Below, piece after piece: positions 13,834-23,342 of a DNA stretch of 64,000 nucleotides. The notes beneath the pieces were generated by a model, which ran no database searches, was not told the DNA's origin, and saw only the letters and a list, made by a program, of their open reading frames with translations. A program made the translations under genes and the position numbers. How positions within the stretch are numbered: position 1 is the first letter of the stretch; each line of letters begins with the position of its first letter. This DNA comes from CAHJXF01 sp038225855 (GTDB taxonomy: Bacteria > Pseudomonadota > Gammaproteobacteria > Burkholderiales > Burkholderiaceae_D), in assembly GCA_038225855.1 (NCBI GenBank), contig JBBRQU010000008.1:1-64000 (forward strand), read 5' to 3'.

Positions 13834-15807
13834 TCAAGCCGCATGAGCCATCGCCTCATAGGTCTTGACGTCCTGAATCTTCAGGTCCGCCTCGACGCGC
13901 CCGCGGCGACCGTCTTCGAACTTGACGTCGGTCGCGATGAACTGCGAGGACTTGCCTGAATAAAGAGCCGCGATGAGGACCGCATATTTCTCGGCGATGA
14001 AGGCGCGCCTGACCTTGCGCGTGCGCGTCAACTCGTCGTCGTCGGGATCGAGTTCCTTGTGGAGGATCAGGAAGCGCCGCACCTGCGAGCCGGCAAGCAC
14101 GGCATCTTTCGACAGCGCGAGGTTGGCTTCTTCTATGCAGTCCGCGATCAACCGATAGACCTCCGGCTTGCCCGCCAGATCGGCATACCCCGCGTAAGCC
14201 AGGCTGCGCCGCTCGGCCCAGTTGCCGACCGCGGCCACGTCGATGTTGATGAACGCGCAGCACATCTCGCGGTCATGGCCGAACGCAACGGCTTCCTTGA
14301 TGTACGGGAAGAACTTGAGCTTGTTCTCGACGTACTGCGGCGCGAACAGGGCACCGCCGGCAAGCTTGCCCACGTCTTTCGCGCGATCGATGATCTTCAG
14401 CTCGCCCTGGTCATCGAGGAAGCCCGCGTCGCCGGTCATGAACCAGCCGTCGCTGGTGACCGACTCGGCGGTCGCGTCGGGGCGCTTGTAATACTCCTTC
14501 AACATCCCGGGCGACTTGACTTGCACTTCGCCGTTGTCGGCGATCCGCAGTTGCACGCCCGGCAGAAGCTTGCCCACCGTGTCGAGCTTGACGTGTCCGG
14601 TCTGCTGCTTGCAGACGTACACGCAGGTCTCGGTCTGGCCATAGAGCTGCTTCAGGTTGATGCCGATCGATCGATAGAAATCGAAGAGGTCGGGCCCGAT
14701 CGCGGCGCCGCCGGTGTACGCCACACGCAGGCGGCTCATGCCGAGCACGTTGCGCAGCGGCCCGTAGACGATGAGGTTGCCGAGCGCGTAGAGCACGCGA
14801 TCGACAAGGCCGACCGGCTTGTGGTCCATCACGGCCGCGCCGCAGCGCCTGGCCACTTTCATGAAGGTGCGAAACAATCCGCGCTTGATGCGGCTCGCGT
14901 CTTCCATGCGGATCATGACCTGCGTGAGCAGGTTTTCGAACACGCGGGGCGGCGCGAAGTAGTAGGTCGGTCCGATCTCGCGCAGATCGGTCATCACCGT
15001 GTCGCCCGACTCCGGACAGTTCACGCAATATCCCGCGGTCATCGCTTCGGCATACGAGAACAGGTGGTCGCCCGCCCATGCCATCGGCAGGTAGCTCAGC
15101 ACTTCGTCATGATCGGTGAATCCGTCGAAGGCAACCGCCCCGCGCGCGGCGGCGATGAAGGCGCGGTGCGTCTGACACACGCCCTTGGGCTTGCCGGTGG
15201 TCCCCGAGGTGTAGAGCATCACGGCAACGTCATCGGGATCGGCGGCGTCGACCTGCCGCACGAAGAACGAAGGATCGCGCGCCAGCAGTTCACGGCCGAT
15301 GCGCTGGACCTCGTCGAGAGATCTCAATTGAGGCGCCGCGTAATGGCGCAGTCCGCGCGCATCGTCGTACACGATGTATTGCAGATGCGGCAGCGACGGC
15401 AGCATTTCGAGCAGCTTGTCGACCTGCTCCTGGTCTTCGGCGATCGCTATGCGCACTTCGGCATCCTCGAGCACGTACTGCATCTCGCTCGTGATCGCGT
15501 CCTGGTAGAGAGGGACCGGGATCGCGCGAAGCGATTGCGCCGCCGTCATCGACCAGTAGAGGCGCGGCCGGTTGTCGCCGACGATGGCCAGATGGTCGCC
15601 CTGCGAAAGGCCGAGCGTCGACAGGCCGGCCGACAGCGCCTCGACTTCCGTCAGAACTTGCGACCAGGTCCACGTCTGCCAGATGCCGAGGTATTTTTCG
15701 CGGATGGCCGCGCGCGATCCGCGGACTTCGGCGTGACCGCGCAAAAGACGCGGGAAGGTCGCGTTGTCGTCGACTTGCGTGCGACGGTCTCGCTCGACCT
15801 CAGTCAT
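13834..15807 (-). CDS. Long-chain-type acyl-CoA synthetase (AMP-forming)
   Basis: A 657-residue adenylate-forming ligase. The P-loop motif YTSGTTGKPKGV is near residues 199-210, the aromatic core YGQTETCVYVC follows, and WFMTGDAGFLDDQGELKIID is the hinge region. Its length and long C-terminal tail (DVKFEDGRRGRVEADLKIQD) match the FadD15/long-chain group that heads Liv-type operons in betaproteobacteria. The reaction is ATP-dependent formation of acyl-CoA. It is the first gene of the transporter operon, so the imported ligand may be activated at once. Substrate chain length cannot be read from the sequence. Confidence 0.88.
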   Translation of the reverse strand: MTEVERDRRTQVDDNATFPRLLRGHAEVRGSRAAIREKYLGIWQTWTWSQVLTEVEALSAGLSTLGLSQGDHLAIVGDNRPRLYWSMTAAQSLRAIPVPLYQDAITSEMQYVLEDAEVRIAIAEDQEQVDKLLEMLPSLPHLQYIVYDDARGLRHYAAPQLRSLDEVQRIGRELLARDPSFFVRQVDAADPDDVAVMLYTSGTTGKPKGVCQTHRAFIAAARGAVAFDGFTDHDEVLSYLPMAWAGDHLFSYAEAMTAGYCVNCPESGDTVMTDLREIGPTYYFAPPRVFENLLTQVMIRMEDASRIKRGLFRTFMKVARRCGAAVMDHKPVGLVDRVLYALGNLIVYGPLRNVLGMSRLRVAYTGGAAIGPDLFDFYRSIGINLKQLYGQTETCVYVCKQQTGHVKLDTVGKLLPGVQLRIADNGEVQVKSPGMLKEYYKRPDATAESVTSDGWFMTGDAGFLDDQGELKIIDRAKDVGKLAGGALFAPQYVENKLKFFPYIKEAVAFGHDREMCCAFINIDVAAVGNWAERRSLAYAGYADLAGKPEVYRLIADCIEEANLALSKDAVLAGSQVRRFLILHKELDPDDDELTRTRKVRRAFIAEKYAVLIAALYSGKSSQFIATDVKFEDGRRGRVEADLKIQDVKTYEAMAHAA

Positions 15808-15999
15808 GCCTCGCTCCTTTCAGGGGAAGTCTGGAATCCCGTGTCGGCGCGAGGGTTCGCGCCCCTGTCGTGCCGCGAGCGGCTTCGAGGCTTTGCAGAC
15901 GAATGCGGGCGTGGCCCTCCATGCGGCAATCCACCGACGCGCGAGTGTCGCATCCGCCGCCGCAAAACGCGTTAGAGAATAACCCTGCCGCGTGCGAGA

Positions 16000-17832
16000 T
16001 CAGGCGTTCACTGCGGCCTGCCCGAAAGGACGCAGATCGCCGCACGCAAGCAGGTCCGTGAGAGAGTGCGGGTCGAACGAGCGCGTCAACGCACTGTCGG
16101 CGCCGATGAAAAGATAGAACGACCTGAGCGGGCTGATCCACGACAACCGGACCTTGACGAAGCCGCGCGAGGGCTCGCGCAACTCGAACCACTCGCCCTT
16201 GCGCAAATCCGCGATCACCGGCGCAGGGGTGGTGGGCGCAGCACGCGAGTTGCGCCCGGCCATCGACAGCATTGAGGGTGTGTCGTCGCCGGCCGCTCGC
16301 AAGCCCGGAAGGTCGGCTGCGGCCACCGCATCAGCGGCGGCGGTGCGCGGCGCCTCTGGACCGAAGCTGCCCTCGCGCAGGCGCCGCGCGAAATCGTCGA
16401 TGTCCAGCGCTTCGGGCACGTTGCGCGCGTCGTTATTTTCGGCGAGGCGGAAAGGACGGTTGTAGTCCCCCGACCCATGCGACTTCCTGACGGCGACGTA
16501 CAGCATGCGCGCCCATTCGGCGAAGAAGCGGTTCTGCTCCGCCTCGGGGTAATCGATCAGGCGCATGCCGTCGCGCAGCGCTTCGATCATCGTCGGCAAC
16601 AGGCCCGCGAGCCGCGCGCGTTCACCCGAGGTCGTCTTGGGCGCGGCGCTCCATGCGAGGTCCACGCACAAGCGCTTGGCGCGCGCCAGGGTTGCATCGC
16701 GTCCGCCGCCGCGCTCATTCGCGGGACTCGCCCAGACGATCTCGCCGAGTACGCGGCTCCATACATCGAGAAGAAAAAAGCGGATGGCGCGATCGACTTC
16801 GAGGCCGGCAAGCAATTGGCTAATCTGGATCGTCGCCTTGATCACGAGCACATCGCGGTCTTCCTGATCGGGAGCGAGCGCGGGTGCGGGGGTTGCGGTG
16901 GCTGCGATCTCGACCAGCCTACGCTCGAATTTCTCGAGCAGACGCGCGTGCTCGCCCGCGTCTTCCGATGATCCGCGAATCACCGCGTGCACCACGCGTT
17001 CGAGTTCGCCGCGCCAGGCGCGACCCTGGTCGCTGTCGTGCTTCCAATCGGCCGCGCTTGCGGCCAGGCGATCGAGCAATCTGCGCGTCGGATGGGTTCG
17101 CGACGCGAAGAATGATTCGTCGGCGAGCGCCATGCGCAACACCGGCAGTTGCAGGCGCGCAAGCGTGTTGCGTATCCCGGTTGGCAGACGATCGTCGGCG
17201 AGCACGTGATCGAAAAGCGTGGCGACGATGTCGAGCTTCGTGCGATCCGCCGCGTCGGTGTATGCGGTGAGCCGGTCGCGGCAGGTGCGGATCACGTCGG
17301 GGACGATCAACATCGTCTCGCGCCTGTGCGGTCGACCCCGCTCGTTTCCAGGGAGCGCACTCGATTCCTCGAAGGCGTCGGCCGCCGGCTCGAAAATATC
17401 CAGCGGCAGATCGATCGCGGCCTGACGACATGCGAGGTCGGCCGCGACCGCATGCGTCTCGGCCAGCTCCGCAATCGCCCGCAGCAGGGCGCGGCGACGC
17501 ACTTCGCTCGCGCGCGTCACGGCATCGGGCGAGCCGTCGGTATCGGGATGGATCGACGACGCATGCCGGAACGCGTCGCGTACTCGCGGCCGCTCGGGCG
17601 CCCCGAGGACATCGGTCACGAGCGGAGTCAACGCGTCGACGAGGCCGAGCGTGCGCGTGGCGGGTCGCGCGGGTGCGTTCGAATGCGCGCTCGCATGCGC
17701 GTTCGAATCCGCATCCTTCGCGTCTTCGGGCTCGAAGAAAATACTGTCGAGCACGAGATCGAACTCGCGCTCGGGCCATGCGATGTCTTGCATCGGCTGC
17801 GAAGAAGGGGAGTTAGAAAAAGGGGCGGGCAT
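16000..17832 (-). CDS. DUF1631 family protein
   Basis: A 610-residue protein of the DUF1631 family, found mainly in beta- and gammaproteobacteria and of unknown function. Family features are the central VLPVLRM-type segment (LQLPVLRMALADESFFASRT), HPTRRLLDRLAASA and the C-terminal WFELREPSRGFVKVRLSWIS with FIGADSALTRSFDPHSL. It has no signal peptide. An alanine/aspartate-rich low-complexity stretch covers residues 38-55. Family members are generally 700 or more residues, so this copy is on the short side. It stands alone with gaps of about 190 bases either side. Confidence 0.8.
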   Translation of the reverse strand: MPAPFSNSPSSQPMQDIAWPEREFDLVLDSIFFEPEDAKDADSNAHASAHSNAPARPATRTLGLVDALTPLVTDVLGAPERPRVRDAFRHASSIHPDTDGSPDAVTRASEVRRRALLRAIAELAETHAVAADLACRQAAIDLPLDIFEPAADAFEESSALPGNERGRPHRRETMLIVPDVIRTCRDRLTAYTDAADRTKLDIVATLFDHVLADDRLPTGIRNTLARLQLPVLRMALADESFFASRTHPTRRLLDRLAASAADWKHDSDQGRAWRGELERVVHAVIRGSSEDAGEHARLLEKFERRLVEIAATATPAPALAPDQEDRDVLVIKATIQISQLLAGLEVDRAIRFFLLDVWSRVLGEIVWASPANERGGGRDATLARAKRLCVDLAWSAAPKTTSGERARLAGLLPTMIEALRDGMRLIDYPEAEQNRFFAEWARMLYVAVRKSHGSGDYNRPFRLAENNDARNVPEALDIDDFARRLREGSFGPEAPRTAAADAVAAADLPGLRAAGDDTPSMLSMAGRNSRAAPTTPAPVIADLRKGEWFELREPSRGFVKVRLSWISPLRSFYLFIGADSALTRSFDPHSLTDLLACGDLRPFGQAAVNA

Positions 17833-18019
17833 GCGTCGAAAACGAATGCGTGCCGTTGCGCGATGAAACGATGAAGCGACCGTGGCGGCAACGGCCTACG
17901 AAAGCTTGATCGGCAGGCCGCGCGAAAAGCTGAGGCCGGTCGCAGAAAAAATTTCACCGCCGCATCGCTCGCCTTGCGAGGACCAGCCCGGAGCGGGACG
18001 CAGCGCTTGTTCGTCCCGG

Positions 18020-18904
18020 TCAGATGGCGCGCTTTTCTCGCGTCAAGAGAATCACGCTGCCCACGATCACCGCCGTCGCGATGCCTTCGCGAAGACTGAG
18101 CGCCTCGCCGCCCAGAAACACTCCGAGCAGCACCGCGATCATCGGGTTCACATACGCGTAGCTGATCGCGATCGTCGAAGACACCTGCGACAGCAGATAC
18201 ATGTAGGCCGAGAACGCCGCGATCGATCCGGCGAAGATCAGATAGACCAGCGCGATCGCCGCCGCCGGCGTGGGCGGCCACGACGCCGCGAGCGTCGGTG
18301 CTTCGCCGCGCAGCAATCCGACCGCGAGCAACACCACCCCGCCGGTGAGCATCTCGGTCGCAAAGCCCATCGCGCCGGGCGCGAGCTTGAGTTTCCTCTG
18401 GCTGAGCACCGACCCTAGCGTCCAGCTCGTCACCGCGAGGGCCAGCGCGATCAAACCGATCGGATGATTCGACAATTGCGCGCCGCTGGCCAACAACACG
18501 ACGCCGCAAAATCCAAGCGCGATGCCGGCCCATTGCACGCGTTGCGGCCAGATGCCGAACGCGCCCGACCAAAGGGCTGCCAGCAACGGGCCGGCTCCGA
18601 CGAAGATCGCGGCCAGGCTCGAAGAAACGTATTGCTCGGCGAACACCACGCCGCCGTTTGCAACGGCCAGCAGCATCACTCCCACGACCGCGCCATCGCG
18701 CCACTGACGCCCGGTCGGAAAGGGCTTGCTGCGCAACAGGAGAAATGCGAACAGCAGCGAGCCGGCGACCAGAAAGCGAATGCCGCCTTGCAGGAACGGC
18801 GGAAAGGAAGCGAGCGTGACGCGAATCGCGAAGTAGGTCGAGCCCCAGACCACATACACGGTCGCGAGCGCGAGCAGGACCTTGCCGCTCAGATTGGTGA
18901 ACAT
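18020..18904 (-). CDS. EamA/DMT-family transporter
   Basis: A 294-residue inner-membrane protein with ten hydrophobic segments arranged as two EamA repeats. It begins KVLLALATVYVVWGSTYFAI, the usual first-helix motif (VWGSTYFAI) of RhaT/YedA-like exporters. The second repeat has the Gly/Pro-rich AYVNPMIAVLLGVFLGGEAL. These proteins export metabolites or amino acids; no substrate is evident. It lies 33 bases downstream of an SDR gene in the same direction. Confidence 0.88.
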   Translation of the reverse strand: MFTNLSGKVLLALATVYVVWGSTYFAIRVTLASFPPFLQGGIRFLVAGSLLFAFLLLRSKPFPTGRQWRDGAVVGVMLLAVANGGVVFAEQYVSSSLAAIFVGAGPLLAALWSGAFGIWPQRVQWAGIALGFCGVVLLASGAQLSNHPIGLIALALAVTSWTLGSVLSQRKLKLAPGAMGFATEMLTGGVVLLAVGLLRGEAPTLAASWPPTPAAAIALVYLIFAGSIAAFSAYMYLLSQVSSTIAISYAYVNPMIAVLLGVFLGGEALSLREGIATAVIVGSVILLTREKRAI

Positions 18905-18937
18905 GCGCTGGACAGGCGATCAGCCCTGAGCATGCGA

Positions 18938-19696
18938 TCAGCCGCGCCCGACGTAAGGCATCTCCGTTGCCATCACCGTCATGAAGAGCACGTTCGCCGA
19001 CAGCGGCAAGCCGGCCATGTGCAGCACCGCGTCGGCGACGTGACGCACGTCCATCACCGGTTCGACCGCGATCGTGCCGTTCGCCTGAAGGATGCCGGTC
19101 CGCATGCGTCGGGTCATGTCGGTCGCGGCATTGCCGATGTCGATCTGGCCGACCGCGATGTCGAAGCCGCGCCCGTCGAGCGCGGCCGACTTGGTGAGAC
19201 CCGTCACCGCGTGCTTGGTCGACGTATAGGGCGCCGAAAGCGGACGCGGCGCATCGGCCGAGATCGAGCCGTTGTTGATGATGCGACCGCCCCGCGGCGT
19301 CTGCGCCTTCATGATGCGAAACGCCTGCTGCATGCAGAGGAAGACGCCGGTGAAGTTGGCATCGACGACAGTTTTCCACTGCTCGAACGTGAGCTCTTCG
19401 AGCGGCACGGCGGGTGCGCCTGTGCCGGCGTTGTTGAACAACAGATCGAGGCGCCCGAAGCGTGCGAGCACCGCGTCGAAGAAAGCGCGGACCGAGGCGG
19501 GATCGCTCACGTCGCAGCGGTGTGCAAGAGCGCGCGCCTGCCCATCGGTGCTTGCCAGCGCGCGCGTCGCTTCGAGCTTGTCGATGTTGCGGCCCGCGAG
19601 CGCGACGCTGTAGCCGGCTTCGAGCAGCGCAAGGGCGACCGCGCGACCGATGCCGCTGCCCGCGCCGGTGACGACGGCAATGCGCGGCGCGCTCAT
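18938..19696 (-). CDS. SDR family oxidoreductase
   Basis: A 252-residue classical short-chain dehydrogenase. TGAGSGIG is at residues 11-18, NNAGTG near 89-94, and the catalytic Ser and YxxxK in NNGSISADAPRPLSAPYTST-K. The catalytic Tyr is in APYTSTKHAV. NAD(P)H specificity and substrate are not clear. It is one base from the glyoxalase-fold gene upstream, so the two are almost certainly co-transcribed, followed by the EamA transporter. Confidence 0.88.
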   Translation of the reverse strand: MSAPRIAVVTGAGSGIGRAVALALLEAGYSVALAGRNIDKLEATRALASTDGQARALAHRCDVSDPASVRAFFDAVLARFGRLDLLFNNAGTGAPAVPLEELTFEQWKTVVDANFTGVFLCMQQAFRIMKAQTPRGGRIINNGSISADAPRPLSAPYTSTKHAVTGLTKSAALDGRGFDIAVGQIDIGNAATDMTRRMRTGILQANGTIAVEPVMDVRHVADAVLHMAGLPLSANVLFMTVMATEMPYVGRG

Positions 19697-19697
19697 G

Positions 19698-20051
19698 TCA
19701 GTCGGGCAACCAGTAGATTTCGATCGAATAACCGTCCGGATCGGCGCAGCGAAACGATGTGATCGCAGGTTCGTTCTTCATCGCACGCGTGATCGGCACG
19801 CCGCCTGCGGACAGCTCCGCGTGCTTCGCGCGAACCGCATCGGGCGAGTCCATACGCATGCCGAAGTGGAACCACGGCGGCGGCGGATCCGGCTCGCGAT
19901 CGTCCATCAACGCGAGCAGGAAATCGCGCTCACCCTTCATGAACGTGATGGTTTCGCCCTGCTTCTTGATCGCAAGCCCGAACCACGTGCGATAGAACGC
20001 TTCGGACTGCGCGCGGTCTCTGGTATTCAGATGCAGATGCGTAATGTCCAT
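19698..20051 (-). CDS. VOC (glyoxalase-fold) protein
   Basis: A 117-residue single-domain protein of the vicinal oxygen chelate superfamily. It begins MDITHLHLNTRDRAQSEAFY with the metal-ligand His, continues WFHFGMRMDSPDAVRAK, and ends DPDGYSIEIYWLPD, where the Glu of IEIYW is a metal ligand. ATG at 20051 gives the normal length; the open frame upstream is not family-like. It may be a dioxygenase- or lyase-type enzyme; its substrate is unknown. It is the first gene of the VOC-SDR-EamA unit, divergent from the RraA-like gene. Confidence 0.85.
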   Translation of the reverse strand: MDITHLHLNTRDRAQSEAFYRTWFGLAIKKQGETITFMKGERDFLLALMDDREPDPPPPWFHFGMRMDSPDAVRAKHAELSAGGVPITRAMKNEPAITSFRCADPDGYSIEIYWLPD

Positions 20052-20170
20052 GAGGTGCCGAAGGTGAGTCGTCGCGAAGCAAACGAGGATGATAGCCAAC
20101 TCGGCGATTCGATGTGGGCCGGTCGGATCGACGATACCCCTGGCGCCATCACCGACCTGAAAGGAGTTGC

Positions 20171-21019
20171 GTGGGAACCGATCCACTACCGCTGGACGCG
20201 CGCGTGACCGAGGCGCTGGCGGAAATCTCGACCGCAACGATCACGACCGTGCTGTTGAAGAAGGGACTGCGCAATGTGTGGATACGCGGCGCCGCGCCGC
20301 TCCGACATCACCAACCTCGATGCGTCGGCCGCGCGTTCACGCTGCGCTTCGTGCCTGCGCGCGAAGATCTGGCGACGCCCGCGTCGTGGGCTTCGCCGAT
20401 CTCCACGCGCGCGGCGATCGAAGCGATGCCCGCCGGCTGCATCGCGGTGGTCGATGCGATGGGCGTGACCGATGCCGGCATCTTCGGCGACATCTTGTGT
20501 GCGCGCATGGGTGTACGCGGTGTCGCGGCGCTGGTCAGCGACGGCGTGGTGCGCGACATCGACGGCGTACTCGCCACCGGCCTGCCGGTGTGGTGTCGCG
20601 GAACCGCGGCGCCCGCGTCGGTCGCAGGGCTCACCTTCGTCGGATGGCAGGAGCCGATCGCATGCGGCGGCGTCGCGGTATTGCCCAACGATGTACTCGT
20701 GGCCGATGCGGATGGCGTGGTAGTGATTCCACTAGCGTTGATCGATGACGTGATTGCCGCTGCGATCGAACAGGAGCGCCTCAAAGGCTGGATCATGCGC
20801 GAGGTCGATCGCGGCGTCGCATTGCCCGGCCTCTATCCGCCCGATGAAGCGACGCGGCAGCGCTATGAAACATGGGTGCGCGAGCATGGGGCCGGGGCAG
20901 CCCGATCAACCGAAACGATAGCCGGCCTCGACGGGTTGCTCGCGGGCCGTACCGACAAGGTCGCGACTATTGAAGAAATCAACGAGGCGACAGCACATGG
21001 CTGGGCTGGCAAGAAATGA
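20171..21019 (+). CDS. RraA-like/HMG-aldolase-fold family protein
   Basis: A 282-residue protein of the RraA/demethylmenaquinone-methyltransferase-like family, which includes the RNase E regulator RraA and the 4-hydroxy-4-methyl-2-oxoglutarate aldolases. Family blocks are GDILCARMGVRGVAALVSDG (the DxxxA-R metal/substrate region) followed by VRDIDGV, and NDVLVADADGVVVIP. GTG at 20171 is chosen: AAGGAG ends 4 bases before it and the family-like part starts shortly after. It is longer than RraA (about 160) by a C-terminal extension, more like the catabolic aldolase group. A DapA-like gene follows after 27 bases, so an aldol-cleavage pathway is more likely than RNase regulation. Confidence 0.82.
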   Translation: MGTDPLPLDARVTEALAEISTATITTVLLKKGLRNVWIRGAAPLRHHQPRCVGRAFTLRFVPAREDLATPASWASPISTRAAIEAMPAGCIAVVDAMGVTDAGIFGDILCARMGVRGVAALVSDGVVRDIDGVLATGLPVWCRGTAAPASVAGLTFVGWQEPIACGGVAVLPNDVLVADADGVVVIPLALIDDVIAAAIEQERLKGWIMREVDRGVALPGLYPPDEATRQRYETWVREHGAGAARSTETIAGLDGLLAGRTDKVATIEEINEATAHGWAGKK

Positions 21020-21046
21020 AGGCCGTGCGCATCTTATGAGTCTCCC

Positions 21047-21991
21047 ATGCGTCTGACCTCGAATGCGAAAGGCGTCTATCCGATCGCGCCCACGCCTTTC
21101 TTCGGCGACGGTGCGATCGACACGGCATCGATCGATCGCCTGACCGACTTCTATCTGGCCTGCGGATCGACCGGCATCACGGTGCTCGGACAACTCGGCG
21201 AAGCGTCCAAGCTCGAACACGCCGAAGCGATCGCCGTCGCGCGCCAGATCGTTCATCGTGCGAGCGCATTGCCGGTGATCGTCGGCGTCTCCGCGTCGGG
21301 TTTCGCCGCGATGCGCGCGCTCACGCGCGACGTGCTGGACGCGGGCGCCGCGGGCGTGATGATCGCGCCGCCCAATACGCTGCGTACCGACGACCAGATC
21401 GTCGGCTATTACCGGCAAGCGGTCGAGGCGATCGGCAGCGACGTGCCGTTCGTGATCCAGGACTATCCGTTGACCTTCTCGGTGCAGATGACGGCAGCGG
21501 TGATTCGTCGCATCGTGATCGAGAACACGAGCTGCGTGATGTTGAAGCACGAGGACTGGCCGGGTCTCGAGAAGATCACGACCCTGCGCGGCTTCGAGCG
21601 CGAGGGCCGGGGTGGCCCACTCATGCGGCGCATCGCGATCCTCACGGGCAACAACGGCCTGTTCCTCGACTACGAGATGGAACGCGGCGCCGATGGCGCG
21701 AACACGGGGTACTGCTTTCCCGACATGCTGTGCGACGTGGTGCGCCTGTCTGCCGAAGGCAAACGCGAACAAGCGCACGACCTGTTCGATGCGCATCTGC
21801 CGCTGCTGCGCTACGAGCAGCAGCCGGGTATCGGGCTCGCCGTGCGCAAATACGTGCTGATGCGGCGAGGCATTCTTACATCGGACGCGCAAAGGAAACC
21901 TGCGTCGGCGATGTCGTCGATCGCGCGTGATGAAGTCGAGCATCTGTTGAAGCGGCTTGCGCGGCACGACCCGCGCGCCGCGTTGCCCTGA
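21047..21991 (+). CDS. DapA-like (dihydrodipicolinate synthase family) aldolase/lyase
   Basis: A 314-residue TIM-barrel protein of the DHDPS/N-acetylneuraminate lyase family. The Schiff-base Lys is in CVMLKHEDWPG (Lys167), the catalytic Tyr in VIQDYPL (Tyr140), and the carboxylate-binding motif near residues 50-53 reads LGEAS in place of GTTGE, which suggests a substrate other than that of true DapA. A real lysine-pathway DapA is about 290 residues. It is probably co-transcribed with the RraA-like gene and may cleave or condense a 2-oxo acid. Confidence 0.82.
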   Translation: MRLTSNAKGVYPIAPTPFFGDGAIDTASIDRLTDFYLACGSTGITVLGQLGEASKLEHAEAIAVARQIVHRASALPVIVGVSASGFAAMRALTRDVLDAGAAGVMIAPPNTLRTDDQIVGYYRQAVEAIGSDVPFVIQDYPLTFSVQMTAAVIRRIVIENTSCVMLKHEDWPGLEKITTLRGFEREGRGGPLMRRIAILTGNNGLFLDYEMERGADGANTGYCFPDMLCDVVRLSAEGKREQAHDLFDAHLPLLRYEQQPGIGLAVRKYVLMRRGILTSDAQRKPASAMSSIARDEVEHLLKRLARHDPRAALP

Positions 21992-21998
21992 TGCGCGC

Positions 21999-22094
21999 CG
22001 TCGTCCCTGCGGCCTTTGGTCCCGCGAAAGCGGGGAAGGGACCCAGCGGCGTGCGTCGAAAGACGCTGGGTTCCCGCCTGCGCGGGAACGACGG
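21999..22094. repeat. Nested inverted-repeat element between convergent genes
   Basis: Outer arms CCGTCGT (21999-22005) and ACGACGG (22088-22094) enclose three hairpins: TCCCGCGAAAGCGGGGA, an ACCCAGCG...CGCTGGGT stem, and TTCCCGCCTGCGCGGGAA. It fills the gap between the convergent DapA-like and MFS stops and may end transcription from both sides. It is of the same general kind as the element at 12022-12081. Confidence 0.75.
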
Positions 22095-22103
22095 AGGTCT
22101 TGC

Positions 22104-23342
22104 TCAATACGCCGGCGCGCCCGACTTCACGAGCCGCGCGGATGCCGTGGTCGCCAGCACCGAGAGTGCGATGCAGCCCCAGATCACCGGCGCGTAACTG
22201 CCGCTGCGATCAAACACCGCTCCGGCGACGAAGGGGCCGAGCAGGTTGCCCAGAGCCGCGCCGGTGTAGAGCGTGCCGACGATGCTCGCAACCGCGCGTG
22301 CGCCGAACAAGTCCATGCAGATCGCCGGCATCAGCGAGACGATGCCGCCGTAGCTCAGGCCGAACCAGACCGCGAAGATCGCCAGCGCGACATAACCGCC
22401 GGCCGCGCCCCACAGCAGATACGACGCGGCCATCGAAGCCTGCATCAGGGTCAGCGTCAGGATGCGGCCGAGACGATCGGCGAGCGCGCCGATCGCAAAG
22501 CGACCGACCAGGCTGCCGATGCCGATCAGGCCCACGAGGCCGACTGCGCGCGAGTCGCCCGGGGTGTCTCCGATACCCAGATCGCGCGCCGCCGCCGACA
22601 CGTGCGCGAACGGCGTGAACATCGCCGGGGCCGCCATCAGGACGTATGCATAGAACCACCAGAAGCGCCGGTCCCTGAGTGCTTCTGTGAGGCTCGCACC
22701 GGCGCGCGTTCCTGCGGCCGCACTGTTCGCGACCGGCGCCCGCTTGAGCACGAACGTGGCGCCGAGGCCGATGACGAGCACACCCACCGCGATGGCGCGC
22801 AGCGCGCCGCGCCATTCCAGCGCGAGAATCGCGCTCGCCGCGATCAACGGAATCGCGATCGTGCCGGCGCCGATTCCCGCGCTCGCGATACCCGCCGCCA
22901 GCCCGCGTCTGCGCGAGAACCACGGCTGCACGCTGGCGATCGCCGGCGTGTAGACGAGCGCGACGCCGATGCCGATGCCCACGCCATAGGCGAGGTAGAC
23001 CGTCGCCATCGAATGCGCGTAACTCGTCGCGAACAATCCGCCGGCAATGAACAGCATGCCGCCCGAGCAAACGATGCGCGGACCGTAACGGTCGGCGAGC
23101 ATCCCGGCGCCCGCGCCGAGCACGAAATAGATGAGGCCGGAAAGCCCGAAGGCGAGCGCGACATCGGCGCGCCGCGCGGCAAACTCATGGACGAAGGAAT
23201 CGAAGAATGCGGCGAACGAATACGAAACGCCGAAGATCACCGCGAGGCTGAAGAACGCGCCCCACACCACCACCCATCCATAGCGGGGTTCGTCCATGGG
23301 CGGCGAGTCCGGCAGGGGAGCGGTACTTGCCGCGTCGCGCAT
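22104..23342 (-). CDS. MFS transporter, monocarboxylate/oxalate-formate-like
   Basis: A 412-residue protein with twelve hydrophobic segments. The helix 1 region (YGWVVVWGAFFSLAVIFGVS), the loop 2-3 motif ADRYGPR, and LADRLGR in the second half mark the OFA/MCT-type major facilitators. ATG at 23342 overlaps the stop of the DUF2855 gene (TAATG), so the two are translationally coupled; an internal ATG at MDEPRYGW is an alternative. It probably moves a small carboxylate, fitting a catabolic cluster. Confidence 0.85.
   Translation of the reverse strand: MRDAASTAPLPDSPPMDEPRYGWVVVWGAFFSLAVIFGVSYSFAAFFDSFVHEFAARRADVALAFGLSGLIYFVLGAGAGMLADRYGPRIVCSGGMLFIAGGLFATSYAHSMATVYLAYGVGIGIGVALVYTPAIASVQPWFSRRRGLAAGIASAGIGAGTIAIPLIAASAILALEWRGALRAIAVGVLVIGLGATFVLKRAPVANSAAAGTRAGASLTEALRDRRFWWFYAYVLMAAPAMFTPFAHVSAAARDLGIGDTPGDSRAVGLVGLIGIGSLVGRFAIGALADRLGRILTLTLMQASMAASYLLWGAAGGYVALAIFAVWFGLSYGGIVSLMPAICMDLFGARAVASIVGTLYTGAALGNLLGPFVAGAVFDRSGSYAPVIWGCIALSVLATTASARLVKSGAPAY

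Noticed and set aside
14059..15975. A 638-codon + strand frame opposite the acyl-CoA synthetase
   Set aside because: Antisense shadow of a gene with all ligase motifs.
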